A stretch of 64,000 bases of DNA from Zeus faber (GCA_960531495.1 OY482848.1:31085677-31149676), one strand, 5' to 3'; shown: positions 32,677 to 45,700, counted from the first letter of the stretch. The notes: generated by a model from the letters alone, not told the origin. Made by a program: numbers and translations.

Positions 32677-33557
32677 CGTGCGTGCATGCGTGTGTATGTA
32701 TGCAACACTGCAATGTGATCGAGTCAGCGAGTAGCTTTTTTTAGGGCTAAGGGCAAACATTGATGTGTAATCAGCTGGTTGTCTGTCAGCCACAGCGTCT
32801 CACGTGTAGACGTGTAATATTTAGCCAACCTTGTGTACAGATTAAAGTATTAACGATTGTTTACTAGGGGCGCTTCGATAAGTCAATCGCAAATCCTACC
32901 AACTACAGACTGTTCCACGAGGTGAAAATGGACTGGAGAGATTGAAATACTTATTGTAATCCTTAGGTAGTATTTTTCCACGAAGGTGTTGTGGGCACAA
33001 CTATCAGAAGATTGAACTTGAACCCAACTTATCCGACCAGAACAAAGATATACCACACACATTTTATTTTTTCTTGCACTAACAGGAAAAATAAAGTTTT
33101 GTTACATTTTAAACTATATGTATTTGTTCCCATCACAATGCTCTGTTTCACATCCAACATACGCTGTCCATCATCCTGTGTGTTCCTCCTTTTTTAGCCT
33201 TGCAGAAATCCAGAAGGATGTGGAGTACAGGATACCATTCACAGTCAACAACTCCACCATTAGTGTCAACATGTGAGTAATTGGCTCCAGAGGCAGCAAC
33301 TGTATGAGAGAACCAGCCTATTTCAGAGCCTCCGTCATGTGCCGAGGTGAATGCTGTGTTCTGGAATGTTAAAACTTTTATGGGTGCTAGCCTATAACCG
33401 TGGCTCTGTGTACATATCTCTAGATTTGGGCCCCATATATGCTATTTCCTAATAATGACAAAAATCAGACAAAGACTTCTTGGTTCGCACTCATGACACC
33501 TGTATGATAAGTTTTGAGGGTAAAATGTACTCACAAACGTAATGGTTTGGAATGATC

Positions 33558-33593
<36 letters not shown>

Positions 33594-33995
33594 AATGAGA
33601 TGACTCCCATGTAAACATCAGGACATCACATGAAATGTCAGAGGTGTTCAGTTTAGGATTGATTGGCGTTCATCACACATTTTAAACAGGCACAAAATCA
33701 TGTTTCGCAAATCCCATGTTGTATAAACATGGACACTAAGGTGGACATCATTTGCCTCCAACCAACCGATGTAAATGCGCCAAATTCACACTCTTATTTA
33801 TTGGGACATATCCAACATTCGTTTAAAAAAATCCTCCTCACATTTGGAAGCAAACATAGAATTGTATGTCACAATTATACAAAATGATCATCGACGTGTG
33901 TTCTCCCTCTCATTGTCCTGCCTATATCACTGTTCTTTATGCTGCTCATTTACTCCTCTTATCCACTGTCTTTTCCTTCTCACATGCCATCTTCT

Positions 33996-34049
<54 letters not shown>

Positions 34050-37000
34050 CCCTGTGCCACATGTTCAATTCAACTTCCGGCCCCATCATCCTCCCATCTG
34101 CTATCTCTTCCCCTCTCTCGCTCTCTGGCCCAGTCTGCTGCCTCCCCAGTTCCCACAGGAGAAGCCAGTAGTCAGTGTTTACCCACCTGTTGGTCACCAC
34201 CTAGTGGACGGCAACAATGGCACCGTGGTCACGAGCCCTCTTATCACGAATGTAAGCAGTCAGCTGTGTGCTGGTCAGCACACAACAGCCAAAATGTTTC
34301 AAAATCTATAGGGTTAGTTAGTATTTTAACTGGAAACTGCACTACATTTGGAGAAAAGTGCTGTCCAGATACCGATTTAAAAACTTTTTTTTAAGATTGA
34401 TATTGCAATTAAGATTTATTATGTGATTTTTTGAAAAGTTCTTTACTAAAGTATTATTATTATTCACTAAACACAAGCAATAAATCTTTCTATAGTATGA
34501 CTAACACAACATTGGATACAGTGTTATGATGAAATTAGATGAATATTGATGCATGAATTGATATAAATAACATATCTTTATTTAATTGTTGAATTGTAAA
34601 AAGAAAAACCTTCAATCACAGCAGAATATATTTACTCATTGATTTAACTTCAAGCCTTGTAACTGTTCGAATCGAAAAATGAACATTCGAAAAATATGCA
34701 GTTTCAGCAGAAATGTATTATGTCCACATACATGGAGCGCTGTTCCATGTGCTCAGGGACAGCTTGGGTGGGGGGTGGGGGGGGTTCACGCACGGTTTTG
34801 TTCCCTAAGGAGACCTAAAATGAAATAAAACCATTGTTGGTGTGGCGTGCCGATCGCAGGCACCCCGTAGCTGGCACGCGCATCTTCTATACCGTCGGAG
34901 AGGGAGACGGGTGCACAGAATATGCCCCGATCCCTGAAAACCCCCACGCCCCAGGGTGCTGCGCTAGGCGGCCGCCTATCTCGCCTTAAGGAAGAGCCGG
35001 CCCGGTTAGATTGTGTAACATAAAAAAAACAAAAAAAAACGCTGCCTTCTCGATTTGAAAATTGTGTTCTATTAAATTCCTTGAAGTCCTTGATTCCTTG
35101 AGAACTTGAATCTCATTTTGTAATGCCAGAATGAACCCTGTAATACTTTGGCCATGTGTCCTGCAAGAGTGAGGGTTTATTGTGTTCACTTTGTTAATTC
35201 TGCAATAAAAAAGGGAGAAAATATGCTGTCAATGACGTTTAAAATCCCTGGCATGCAGGAATTTAATCCTCCGGTCTCGGTGCTCTTTTTAACACTTGTG
35301 CTGTTGTTATTGTGTGTTGCAGTTCAGTATGCACTCTGACCTGGGGAAGGTCATTCAAAGTCTGGTGGATGAGTTCTGGAATAGTCCTCCGGTCCTGATG
35401 TCTAGCGGCGCCACAGGATTCCCGTAGTGAGTCCACTCTGATGATGTCTTTGACTTCTGATAAAGCACATAAGACAGTGTCAATGTTTACACTATAACAT
35501 CATTATCACGCCTCATCTGAAAGCCTATTTCTGTCTTTTCTGTGAGAAGCACCCAGAAATGTGTTTACCAATAAGACCCAGTCAAATTCCAAATGAAACG
35601 GTCACAAGATTTATCTGCCTGCTTTCTTTTCAAATCAAGGAGCATGTTGTAATACCCTTTTGCTGGATAAACGGTTGATTTGAGTTGTTATGGGTGTTAA
35701 GTGTGACCAGAACAAAGACCAAATTTTTCATCAACCTCATAACCCCCCCCCTGTCTTTCTTCAGCGGTATGTACAAGCCTTCAGGCATGGCTCCGTACCC
35801 CACCCAGGCTTTTCATTACAGTCCTCGGTCTATGGGGCCTGGCCCGGCCCCAGCCGCTGTGCCCCATCTGGGGGTGGACATGTCACACGGGCCCCCTAGA
35901 GCTCCAGCTCCATACGGGCTGATTACAGACCTTCCACTACCAGTACCCACCGGAGACTCGCAGGTAATACATTTTTTTCAGGCCTGTGCATTGGCACCGA
36001 AAAAGCCCGTAACCGACAGGTTGGCTTCGGTCAGATGGCGCAGCAGGCGGTCTGCAATTTATATTTGCGTTCAAATTTTAGTTTGCTTGGTATATTCAAG
36101 ACTTCAAACAAAGTGATCACAAGGAGAGGATGGCTTAATAAGCTGCATTTATTGCATATAAATAAGCTGTGTAACAAATGACCTTTGCAAAACATTAGCA
36201 TATCATGAACACAGTCTGTATGATTCATTGCTGCACTTTATCTTACCTGGCCTGGAAAAAACTTCACCATGGCATCAATATATGCAAATTTTGCCACAGG
36301 ATCTTCATGCAGACCCCCCAAGTGCTCTCCTTGCAGCCTGTCCCTGAGGTCTGTTTTCACCTACCAAAAGTGAAGCTTTGTCTTTATTTAGTAAATTCTT
36401 AAATTTAAGGATAGTAGTTATTTAAAATGACTCCGATAGCTGACATTACACCAAGAGTTTCCTTGGCAACGACACAGAGACTCAGGGCTCCAGACTAAAT
36501 TTTTTTCATCCAAATCCGAAAAACAATTTTAACTGTCCCAAAATCAAAATGTTGTCTCTTTACTCTATAGTTGTTAGTTGTTAGTGGTATAATAAAAACA
36601 TCATTCAAATATTGAGAAAATAAATGTTTATTTTGCTCCATTCAAAGAAATAGGTTTCAAACAAAATCTTTATTAAAAATAAATATAACGGCTTTAACAT
36701 GACAAAGAGGTACATTTTTTTCTTGTCTAGTAGGAGAGAACAGCAGAATGACTGTAGTAAACATTAACAATAATTGCATGTTTTTTACATTAATGAAAAC
36801 AATATTCTTCTTGAGGTAGTGCAGTTGTTCAAAACCCTCTGAGATGTCACACATTCACATCTCTACTATAAGTTTCATGTGAATGTTTCAGTTGGGATAG
36901 GAATTAGCTGTGGCATAGGTTTCCTGTTGTTCCCTATGGGCTGGAGGGCTAGAATGGCTAACAGAGCTAGCGATGGAGCAGCAAAACAACTTCTCTGCGC

Positions 37001-40000
37001 CACAAACCCGCACTTTGCAACGAGTGCCCCGCACGCAGCGCTGCACGTAGCACCGCACGCAGCGCTGCACGTAGCCCACCGACACGGAGAAGCGGGACAG
37101 TGTGTCCTGCTCCCTTTTAGCAGTGTAAGCTAGAGCTGCTAGCCCCACCATAGCAAACAATCCGTAGCAAGATTAGTGATGAGTTTGAACAAATCGTTCG
37201 AAACAAACGACTCTTTTTACTGACTTGGGAGTGACGAGTCCTCATCTCCACTAACTCGTACACTGACTCGCCTCTCCTACCTGCTACTAGCTAGACAACA
37301 TGTCACTCACACTTCTATGCAACTCTTATAGAAACTGTGTTTGTGGAAATGTATCAAGTTAATAACTGTATTAACCTAGCCCTGTGAGAAAATAAACCAC
37401 TTTGGCGCTTGTTTCAACTCAGTACTTGCTCAGTACCTGCTCTCCCAGCCCGTCCCCTGCCCTGAGCTGATTGACTCTGACGCGGGCTGCACCAATCACT
37501 CACTCTCCCACAAGTTCCACGCTACAGTGACAGTAACTGTCCATAAATTGTAATTTGTCCGTACATTTGTACTACTTGATTCTGATTGATCATAATACTG
37601 GAATTAAATAAAACAAATTTAAAAATAAATGGTTTGCCTTTGAGAGCTTTTGGTCTTTCAGTCTTTTATCACAATGTTATGGATCATTTTCCGGAAGCAA
37701 ATCGGTGGCCTGACTGTGTGAATCAGTGGGGACTGGGAGTGTGTGGAACTTGATACTCGCCTGTCAACTCCAGTTGAGCAGCTCGTGAGTCAGGATTCAG
37801 TGAGAGCAGCTCTGACTGGTTGAGTGCTTCTTCTGAGCAAGCCCCCAGGAACAGTGCCGGGCTTTGAAGCCAATTTCACATAGTGGTCAAACTGTGTCCT
37901 TGAAAATTAAAGAATAGTGCTTAAAAAAGTACTTGAAAGTCCTCGAATCTCATTTTGTAACGCCCGAATGAACCTTGTATCCTCACCGTCCTTTGTACCG
38001 CTTATCCGTATGTTGTAGAACACATTCCTCTTTTGTACTACTGAGGGACATGTTAACCACCAGAATCCTCCCTGTCTGTCTCGACCAAATAGGTAGGACT
38101 GAACGGACACATGTACAAGATGCCTGAGATTCCAGAGTCCTTCCCTGAGCTCTCGGAGATGAGGTAGAAACTCATATCCACCACACTACCCGTAGCGCGA
38201 CTGAAAAGTACGGTGGCCCTGAGAGCTCAACGCACTGCAACTTCAGAAAACACATACAAATAGACAAAACACAAGCAAATTAAGGCGAACACAACTACAT
38301 TAACAGGAAACACAGCTACAAAACCACATTACGGGGCAAGCCACACTGCACTGCACTGATTTCTAAGCGATAAAATATATTTAATCCGTAATTATCCTCC
38401 ATCTCCTTCCTCCATGCAATTAATAAATAGAAAAAACAACTTTTTATCAGTCCACAGTTTTCATTGAAGCCATAAGTGCGCTATTCCAGAAAAAGCAGCT
38501 TCTACCGGCTCTGTGATAGTGTGGTGAAGTTTGGGATCGACTCAAATCTTTTGGGTGAAAAGTGGGATTCACTCATTAGTGAACGTATCCCTGCAAACAA
38601 ATCAGTGATTCACTAATCAAATCGCTCTCAGCTCAACTGAACTGACTGATGAACGGATCGTTTCAGGAAATGATTCAGTTTGTTCATCCAAAAGAATTGA
38701 ATTGTTCGCAAAATTCACCACACTTTCACAGAGCAGATAGAAGCTGTTTTCTCTGGAATATCGCATAATCCAGCCATATATATTATATGGCTTAAAATAA
38801 AACTGTGGACTGATATAAAAGTTGTTTTTTCTATTTATTAATTGCATGGAGGAAGCAGATGGAGGATTTGGACACGGTGATCTCGTGTGGCACAATTGGT
38901 CTGTGATAGCTGCAGCTCCAGGTTGTTACTTGTATAAATTCTTATAAAATTACAGACACAAAATAATTTAGTTGAATATATTTTATTGCTGATAAATCAG
39001 TGCATTCGGGGTGGCTCACTTCCGTATTCGTGTGGCTCACTTAAGTAATGTGGTTTTGCGGTTGTATTTCTGTTACCAACAACATTGTTGGTAGCGGTGT
39101 CCACCTTTCCATGCAAAGATGAGACAAGCACAGGAAATGAAAGGCAGCTACGGTGAATTTGGTACACCAGCATAGCTTGTTGTGGTCAGTAGATTGTCAT
39201 GTGGGTGAACATTCACAAAAAAGCAGAGCTGAAAAAATATCCCCCACCACCTCAAGTGAAAAACAAAACATCACCACCATCCGGAGAAGGCATACTGTGG
39301 GAAAATAATCCTACCGTGTTAAACATGGATGTTGGAGGAATAAAAATCAGTTTAGAATGGAATCCTGGGACTATCGTGATCCACCCATCACAGATGATGT
39401 TATGGTTGCCACTTTAAGATTTCAAGCATTGATTCATTAGAATGAAAATTCTTGCTTAACGCTGAAGCCGAATTTCAGGGCTGAATAATAATTATAATTT
39501 AATAATTTTTTTTGTCATTTATTTGACAAGTCTGTCTAGCATCTTTTGTCACAAAGACTTATCGGGTTCAAATTGTGACTAATGGCTGCTCCGTGTAGTC
39601 TACTCTGTAAAATAAGTCGTTATTGGGCAGTGGTGATAGTAATTAGGCTGCATTACACGAGTAGCAGCAGATGGTTAACACCCTGCAGCCCCGGAGGAAA
39701 CGCACGCAGAGCGGATCTTGTAAATCTTGATTGTAGGAGCCATGTCCAATCCCAGCAAAATCAACAACAAACGTGAGCACTAAAAAAAAAATTCTTCTAT
39801 AAACCGTAGAAATAAAATGGGACAAAAACCAAATTGAATCATTGAGTTGGGGTTTATGCTCATGCTACATTTGGGCAGCGGGTCCTGGTGTGGGGAGCTG
39901 GGGGCGTGAAACCCCCAGACAGTCAGAACACCTCCACCTTGCATGAATGCGAGACCTGTCAATCAAGGCAAGCACGCATCCAACTATATCTCAAGTTAAA

Positions 40001-41310
40001 CCTTGAGATCCTTTTTTATTGCATCATTTTCAAAATCACAACCCAGACACACCATCGGACTAAATAATCTTGGATAATGAGACCCTAAGGTCTTGTGGGG
40101 GAAAAATGTATTCAGCGCACATGCACTTAAATAAGCTGATCATAATCGGGTTAAGGTGATACTCTGGCTATTTCAACGGTCATGCAAACACCATACCCTG
40201 AAGCCCGACCCAGTTAACAGACCTTCATTTCTCCTCAATCATTATTATTTATTGATTCAAGATTCAATAGGGTTTATTCGTCAAATACATATACATACTT
40301 TCAAACATATATGCAGTGAAATGTCAATGCAATGCACCCGGTGATTACACACAATATGTCCTAGACTGAACACAGTAGCTACCTAAGAATTTCTACTTGA
40401 CCAACTAACTGATTCCTAAAACGTAATGCAGTAAGTCGAATACTATAGAATGAAATCAAAATATATAGAATAAAATAAAATAATAACTCAAGGGTAATGC
40501 AGGGTGGTGGTACAGAATAGATAAAGAGCATAGGCTTATGTAAGAACAGGCTTATGTATATAATAATATTGTGGTATTAACCCAGATATGATCAGCCAGC
40601 CAGCGATTCCGCCGCATATATTTGACCCAGAAAGAGTTTTTTGGGCAGATAGACAAGACAGCAAGGCAACTGAGTAAGACCGTTTTTATGTTGAGTTTGA
40701 TGAGGGAGCTAGATATAGAAACAAAATGGGGGCATATTCAAGACAGTGGCCCACAGGATTGACTTCCTGTCAATAACCCTACTATGGCACCTGCCATGTA
40801 AACATGTTTTTCAGTAATCACAATATTCCGAAGACATATAAACACCTTAGTCGGATTATTGAGCCCTAATCAGGGTATTGAGTGCATGTTAACGCATTTG
40901 TTGACTATGTATTTCTAGCTAGAAGTTGCCTCTTTTTCCATTGACTTCCATTCAGTCTGAACTGCAGTTTAAAGCACTTCAACATTGGATTCAACGCTCT
41001 GCCTAAATGGTTCCCACTTGGTTAATTAATCAAAGCAATATTTATTTTCCATGAATGCGTTGATTTAAAAAAAATAAAATAAAATTGCAAAATAAATGTA
41101 AAAATACCGCTGCTTGGTCTTTGGTCTAGTGTTTCCTGGATTTCAGCTTCGGTCCCGATAAAGAATTTTGTTTCAATTTGGTTTGTCACCGCCTGTTTCT
41201 ATAATTCCTTTTGATTATGACATGGACCGCAAATGTTTTTTGGAGATTTCTGAAAGGTTTGTGACTGTCTATCTTTCTGTGTGTCTGCCTGTCTATCTCT
41301 CTCTATGCTG

Positions 41311-41343
<33 letters not shown>

Positions 41344-43725
41344 GTCTGCGATGTGTGCGATCTTCTGGTCCCAGCATGTCCCAGTTGAAGGACATGTCTG
41401 AACAGGAGGACTTCTTGCTGGAGTTCTTTGTGACTCTCCCGCAGCTCAAACATGTCACCAGTGACAAAGAGGAGCTGGTCACCAGCATAGTGGACCTGGC
41501 CAGTGAGTAACACTGACTTCCACTCCCACGTGGAATTTATAATCACAATAGTCAGGGAATTTCACACTATACATCACAGTATCCTCTTGTACATTCCAAT
41601 TTCACCCTGAAAGTATCCTGCTGAGCTTCATCACATTGAAGTCAAGTTTATTGTATGATTTCAGTCCATGACATTTGTTTTGAGTTTAAAACTCCCTCAG
41701 ATATTTCATATTTTGTTTTATCATCTTAAATTACTACTCAAAAAATGTTTATCCTGATGCACAGTTTATACTGTAGCAGTAAAAGACGAGAATAATATGA
41801 AATGATCACCCAGTCTGACCCAGTGCCTTTCCTGATTGATTGGTTTTTCTGATTGAACGCAGCTTTGTAGCTGCCTGAAGTTTGACAATTTGACCATTCT
41901 CATCCTCAGAGAAGAACCTCCAGATGGAGCCACAGCTGGAGGGGAGGAGACAGGAGATGCTCTATAAGGTCAGGCTCCAAAAATGTATTGATGAAAATAC
42001 ACCGGCTTTGTGATGAACCTCATACACACGATTCATCATCATCATCATCATCATCATCATGTTGATTCATTCATTTAAAATCCCATGTTAGAAAATGTAA
42101 TCAAATACTTACTTTTTTTAGTCTGATTCAGTGCCATTAAAACAGACTAAAAAAGTAACTGTTAAACTCTTGGACAAATATTTGAGACCTTGTATTGTGA
42201 AATTCAGAAATCTTGAACATTTCTAAATTGAAACTTCAGGTCGCACAATATGAGGTCAACTACAAAATAGTTTATCAGAATGCGGTAACATTTACATTTC
42301 TTGACAATACAAAATCACCTCAAGAGGAATATATTGTTTGTCTTACTTTGCTACGTAGGGTTGGAGGCCATCAACCACAGTTTCCTGGGGAAATGAGATA
42401 GGAAACATTTGCAGGAGTTACGAAGACTATGAAATATGAAACCTAAATTGTGTTGTGATGCCAAACTTTAAATTATTTAGTTCAGTGTGGTGAACCTCAT
42501 ACAGACAGCTCATCATCCCATGTTGACTGCTGAGGTCTTGACTTTTGGCAGTACGAGCAGCTGACGCAGATGAAGTCCGCCTTCGAGACCAAGATGCAGA
42601 GACAGCATGAGCTGAGTGAGGTGGGATCCCTCCCCAAACCGTCTGCACACTTCTAAACCCTTTGATAGCCACTGTGTCCTGTCTCCACCCGATGTCTTCT
42701 ACACACTCTACTCCCTTCTATACACTTTCTAAAACCTTCTCCACTTTCTAAAACCTTGCACAGCACCGTCTTTATGCCCAGATTCCTCTAGACACCTTCT
42801 GAAACCTTCCACTGCACCACCTTTACCCCTAGACTCTGCCACAGGGGATTCAGGCAACAAGGACAAAAATACCGGAAAAATGTAGGCGGTTTAAGTTTGC
42901 ACATAAAAAAGAAAAGCGTTTTCTTTGAACATCTTGGCTCTCGGTGACGTCACGCAGGGTGTCACTCTGGGAATAAACGGAAATACATCTAAATCTAAAA
43001 CCACGCTCTCTCGGCATCGGAGGGACGGCGACCGCGCCCTGTGGGACAGAGCGCAACCGTTCACGTCTCTCGTTTTATACAAGTTGGAAACTAACTGAAA
43101 TAAATCTGTAATAAAAACACACCGTCTTTTTAAAAAAAAAAAACGCTCCGTCTCCTCTCTTTTTTTTTCCTACTGGCCATTCACTGTAGCGTGTGACACC
43201 GCGTTCAAGTTTGCGGGCAATTTCTGATTTTTAGGTGGGCGTGGCTGATTACGTTACAAAAATAGCTGTAATGAGTCTACCTGTAATTTTCAGTGAAAAT
43301 TTAAAAAAAGAAAATCATTTTTCTCATCTGGTCTACCCTCAGGATCCACGTCCTCAGTCATCAGGTCAAGATCCAAACACGATTGAAAAATGTAACCCTT
43401 CTAATTTAACTGATAATAATTTAGTAATGCAGGAAACCACAGCTTTGAGCACCGCAGGCTTTGGTGTGGAAAGCTTGAGTGTAACAAGTGACTTGTTGGC
43501 TTTGATTTCATTACGCCTGGCTAACAACAACTGTATGATGGCCTGTGAGACGTGATCAGAGTTCATAACAGCCAGAGTTGACAACAGTGTTTCAAAATAA
43601 AAGCACAGCGTCAAAGAAGTGGACGTATACACCCACGGTCCACTCCAAATGGACCAACGACCCAGTTTTGGATCGGGACCCACCCGTTGAGAACCTCCAC
43701 TCTCAAAACCTCTCAATCCCTGTTA

Positions 43726-43759
<34 letters not shown>

Positions 43760-44297
43760 GGCTGCAGTCTCAGTGCACTGCAGGCCCGTCTGAAGGTGGC
43801 CGCCCACCAGGCAGAGGAGGAGTCCGAGGAGACAGCCGAGAACTTCTTGGAGGGACGCACCGAGATCGACGACTTCCTGTCCAGCTTCATGGAGAAGAGG
43901 ACGGTGAGCGAGGGAGGGATTCAGTTGGCAGGTTTGGTTCAAGGACTGAGACGTATGGAGGAGGGTATCGCTAATCAAAGACAAAAAATATTGAAACGTC
44001 ACCAAATCTACTTGCATCACGATAAAGTCTGATTGGACTGTATCTAATGTTTGAGCTTAAAGTAAGTGAAAACCGTTTCACTTAGGAGTGGCAGCAGGTT
44101 TCACAACCGTTTAAGAGCTGGTTGAAATAAGTTAGTATAACATCAAATCTAAAAGAGAAATGGTCACTGTCAAAAAACAAATGAAATCTTGAAATGTGTG
44201 TACTTTGGTCTTGTAGCTTTGCCACAGCAGAAGGGCCAAAGAGGAGAAGCTGCAACAGTCCATCAATCTACATGGACCGTTTCCCATCAGCCACTAG
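31471..44297 (+). CDS. vps37a: VPS37A, ESCRT-I subunit (11 coding exons)
   Basis: Coding exons: 31471-31580, 33198-33272, 34134-34251, 35323-35426, 35765-35963, 38093-38163, 41375-41502, 41910-41968, 42552-42620, 43760-43903 and 44217-44297. All introns are GT-AG, the phases agree throughout, and the sum is 385 codons plus stop, close to the mammalian length of about 397. Residues 1-130 match the UEV-like N-terminal domain. Residues 135-205 are a Pro/Gly-rich linker (GMAPYPTQAFHYSPRSMG). Residues about 225-380 are the coiled-coil Mod(r) domain (LKVAAHQAEEESEE, TEIDDFLSSFMEKR). The product joins TSG101, VPS28 and MVB12/UBAP1 in ESCRT-I, which sorts ubiquitinated cargo into multivesicular endosomes. 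The start ATG has a purine at -3. The MTMR7 neighbour in convergent orientation supports the A paralogue. Confidence 0.95.
31850..32582. other. VPS37A intron 1, no extra feature
   Basis: Intronic AT-rich DNA. The near-palindrome GTTCATATTCCTACTCTGGGAATATGAAC at 32074-32102 is split here as arms GTTCATATTCC and GGAATATGAAC. Confidence 0.4.
32583..32690. repeat. (TG)n microsatellite, VPS37A intron 1
   Basis: About 80 bp of uninterrupted TG, then a TGCG-type degenerate end. Confidence 0.95.
33558..33592. repeat. (TG)n microsatellite, VPS37A intron 2
   Basis: About 32 bp of TG repeats. Confidence 0.9.
34001..34043. repeat. (CT)n microsatellite before VPS37A exon 3
   Basis: About 42 bp of pure CT some 90 bp upstream of the exon 3 acceptor. 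It may extend the pyrimidine tract. Confidence 0.9.
34134..34251 (+). other. vps37a: VPS37A exon 3, UEV-like core
   Basis: This exon encodes LLPPQFPQEKPVVSVYPPVG and the following strand, the typical beta-meander of a ubiquitin-E2-variant fold. The family lacks the catalytic Cys. Acceptor GGCCCAG ends at 34133. A (CT)n tract lies about 90 bp upstream. Confidence 0.92.
35081..35143 (+). repeat. Dispersed repeat, copy 1 (VPS37A intron 3)
   Basis: It shares CGAATCTCATTTTGTAAYGCC and AGAATGAACC-type phrases with 37921-37980, in the same orientation. It is probably the end of one transposon family. The preceding block 34730-35030 includes GC-rich, repeat-like sequence. Confidence 0.55.
37027..37077. 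repeat. 24-bp tandem duplication
   Basis: CCGCACGCAGCGCTGCACGT occurs twice, 24 bp apart. The unit contains the palindrome CAGCGCTG. It lies in VPS37A intron 5. Confidence 0.8.
37921..37980 (+). repeat. Dispersed repeat, copy 2 (VPS37A intron 5)
   Basis: Same family as 35081-35143. It ends about 110 bp before exon 6. Confidence 0.55.
38093..38163 (+). other. vps37a: VPS37A exon 6
   Basis: A 71-nt exon reading VGLNGHMYKMPEIPESFPEL between the linker and the Mod(r) domain. Its acceptor is weak (CGACCAAATAG, with few pyrimidines) and it is preceded by a repeat-derived block (37921-37980), so it could be skipped in some transcripts. The donor is GTAGAA. Confidence 0.85.
38297..39080. mobile_element. 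Foldback element in VPS37A intron 6
   Basis: Long inverted arms (about 38297-38534 and 38714-39080) pair imperfectly. Shared phrases include CCTCCATGCAATTAATAAAT, CAGTCCACAGTTTT, AGCTTCTA and CAAAACCACATTA, each with its reverse complement on the other arm. The centre (38535-38713) is a GATTCACT/AGTGAA-rich block. It has no coding capacity. Termini and target site are not resolved. Confidence 0.7.
38535..38713. repeat. GATTCACT-type dispersed repeat
   Basis: Repeated TGATTCACTAAT, AACGATTCG and ATGATTCAG-like phrases also occur at about 37170-37270, 37730-37830, 48115-48480 and 51400-51610. This is a common pattern of one fish repeat family. Confidence 0.45.
39081..40235. other. VPS37A intron 6, no further feature
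   Basis: Intronic DNA without recognised gene or transposon protein. Short frames at 39199-39417 and 39582-39825 match nothing known. Confidence 0.4.
40236..40345 (-). repeat. Possible LINE/SINE 3' tail, minus strand
   Basis: The reverse complement reads CATTTCACTGCATATATG ... TTTGACGAATAAA ... TTGAATCTTGAATC, the form of tails of fish LINE-derived repeats. No coding part is attached. Confidence 0.4.
41310..41337. repeat. (CT)n tract before VPS37A exon 7
   Basis: About 26 bp of CT repeats some 40 bp upstream of the exon 7 acceptor. Confidence 0.85.
42030..42061. repeat. (CAT)n microsatellite
   Basis: About ten CAT units in VPS37A intron 8. Confidence 0.9.
43731..43757. repeat. (CT)n tract at VPS37A exon 10 acceptor
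   Basis: Thirteen CT units run directly into the CAG acceptor. Confidence 0.9.
43760..43903 (+). other. vps37a: VPS37A exon 10, Mod(r) coiled coil
   Basis: It encodes SALQARLKVAAHQAEEESEE and ENFLEGRTEIDDFLSSFMEK, the most conserved part of the VPS37 Mod(r) domain. The acceptor follows a pure (CT)n tract. Confidence 0.95.
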
Positions 44298-45700
44298 AAC
44301 ACAAGGTATGAAATGTTCACACACACACACACACACACACAGGATGTTTTTACTCTAACAACACGTCTACACGGTTCTTTATTAATTCAGCTTTCTCACA
44401 AATGATGAAAAGTCACAGTGCTGCAGTGTTTTGCAGCAACATGGTGCCAACAAATTTCACTCGGGCGTCATTTTGGAACCACTCCTGGGGCAATAATTAC
44501 GTCTAACTCCTATATCTGTGAATATCTGTGAATCTAAAGGTGTGTCGTGCGTACCACAATTTGCTGATTAAATGATTTTTAAACCAATTTAGTCGAAGGC
44601 TGCTTACACATCTACCTTGTTTAGTTCGCACCAACAGACCCTTTTCTTCCGTTTGGACCCTGGACCACCAAAAAACACAACATAAATCGTAACAAACCTT
44701 TGCAAACATAATAGAAAAAGGACAATGTGTACATTATACCACTGAAAAATGAACATAAGCAGGACGCTCATAAAAATATGGAAGACTACATGCGTAGATA
44801 GCTAGAGAAAACTGTAGAGCACCCATTGTACATGTTAATGGATTTATTTATACACTGCTTTTGTGCGTTGTCAATGGATACGTGACTCAGGTCAAGTATC
44901 CATTGATAACTCTGGTGTGGTGTGGGCTGTCCAGGTGCGTCAACGCCCCCGACTGAACCGGAAAGTGTGGCGGGTTGGTTTTCTTTGCTATATGGACACA
45001 AAGTCATCACCCTGTCACCACAGATACACTAAGCTACCGTGTGGCTCGTCAGTGGCGTCATCAGAGTTCAGCGTCGGATCTGTCCAGGACGGTCAAAAAC
45101 GTTTCTCCATATCTATTTGTCCTTCAGGTTTGCCGTTTTTCGATCGCGAAACCTCGGCTGGAAAGCGGTGGAAGATGCAGAAGAGATGAGAAGAACGCTG
45201 CATAAGCCCCGAGGATCAGGAGGGAGATGAAGGGTTACGATGATGATAATGTATTGTGTTAAAGAAACAACCAGTATTTTGCTCAACAATTGGCTCCAAA
45301 ATCCCTTTTAATAATGTAGACAGGGCCCTGAAATCCCAACAGCGAGGAGGCACCGTGTGACATTGCACCAACTATCCACGTAACTAGGATCAACCTAACC
45401 GTGTAAAAACGTTCTAAACCTGTGACCCAGAGCCCCAGGTTAATAGCTCAAGGAGTGGTCAGTGACTCTTCCCGTTCAGGACTCTTTCAGAGATTCAAGA
45501 CGATTTGAGTATTGATTTTTGGAATGATTTTGTGCAAGAATTAGCTCAAGAATAGCTCAACGTGGACATTGGATACTGTAATTAATTGTTAATAATAGGC
45601 TTTATTGATATCAAAGACTCGGACACCTTGTATTATAAGCTGTTATTTAATTTGTTAGGGTAATAAAAGCATTTAGAATAAAGCTCTCGTGTTTGTGATA
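44298..45700 (+). other. vps37a: VPS37A 3' UTR with an intron
   Basis: The stop TAG (44295-44297) is followed 8 nt later by a good donor (CACAAG|GTATGA, 44306). A good acceptor (ATTTGTCCTTCAG, ending at 45127) opens a non-coding last exon that continues to tandem AATAAA signals at 45662 and 45677. The first splice junction is under 50 nt from the stop, so it should not trigger nonsense-mediated decay. The intron carries an (AC)n tract (44316-44341). Confidence 0.55.

Noticed and set aside
43235..43716. Frames of 106 and 116 codons in VPS37A intron 9
   Set aside because: They overlap on opposite strands, match nothing, and no splice sites join them to VPS37A.
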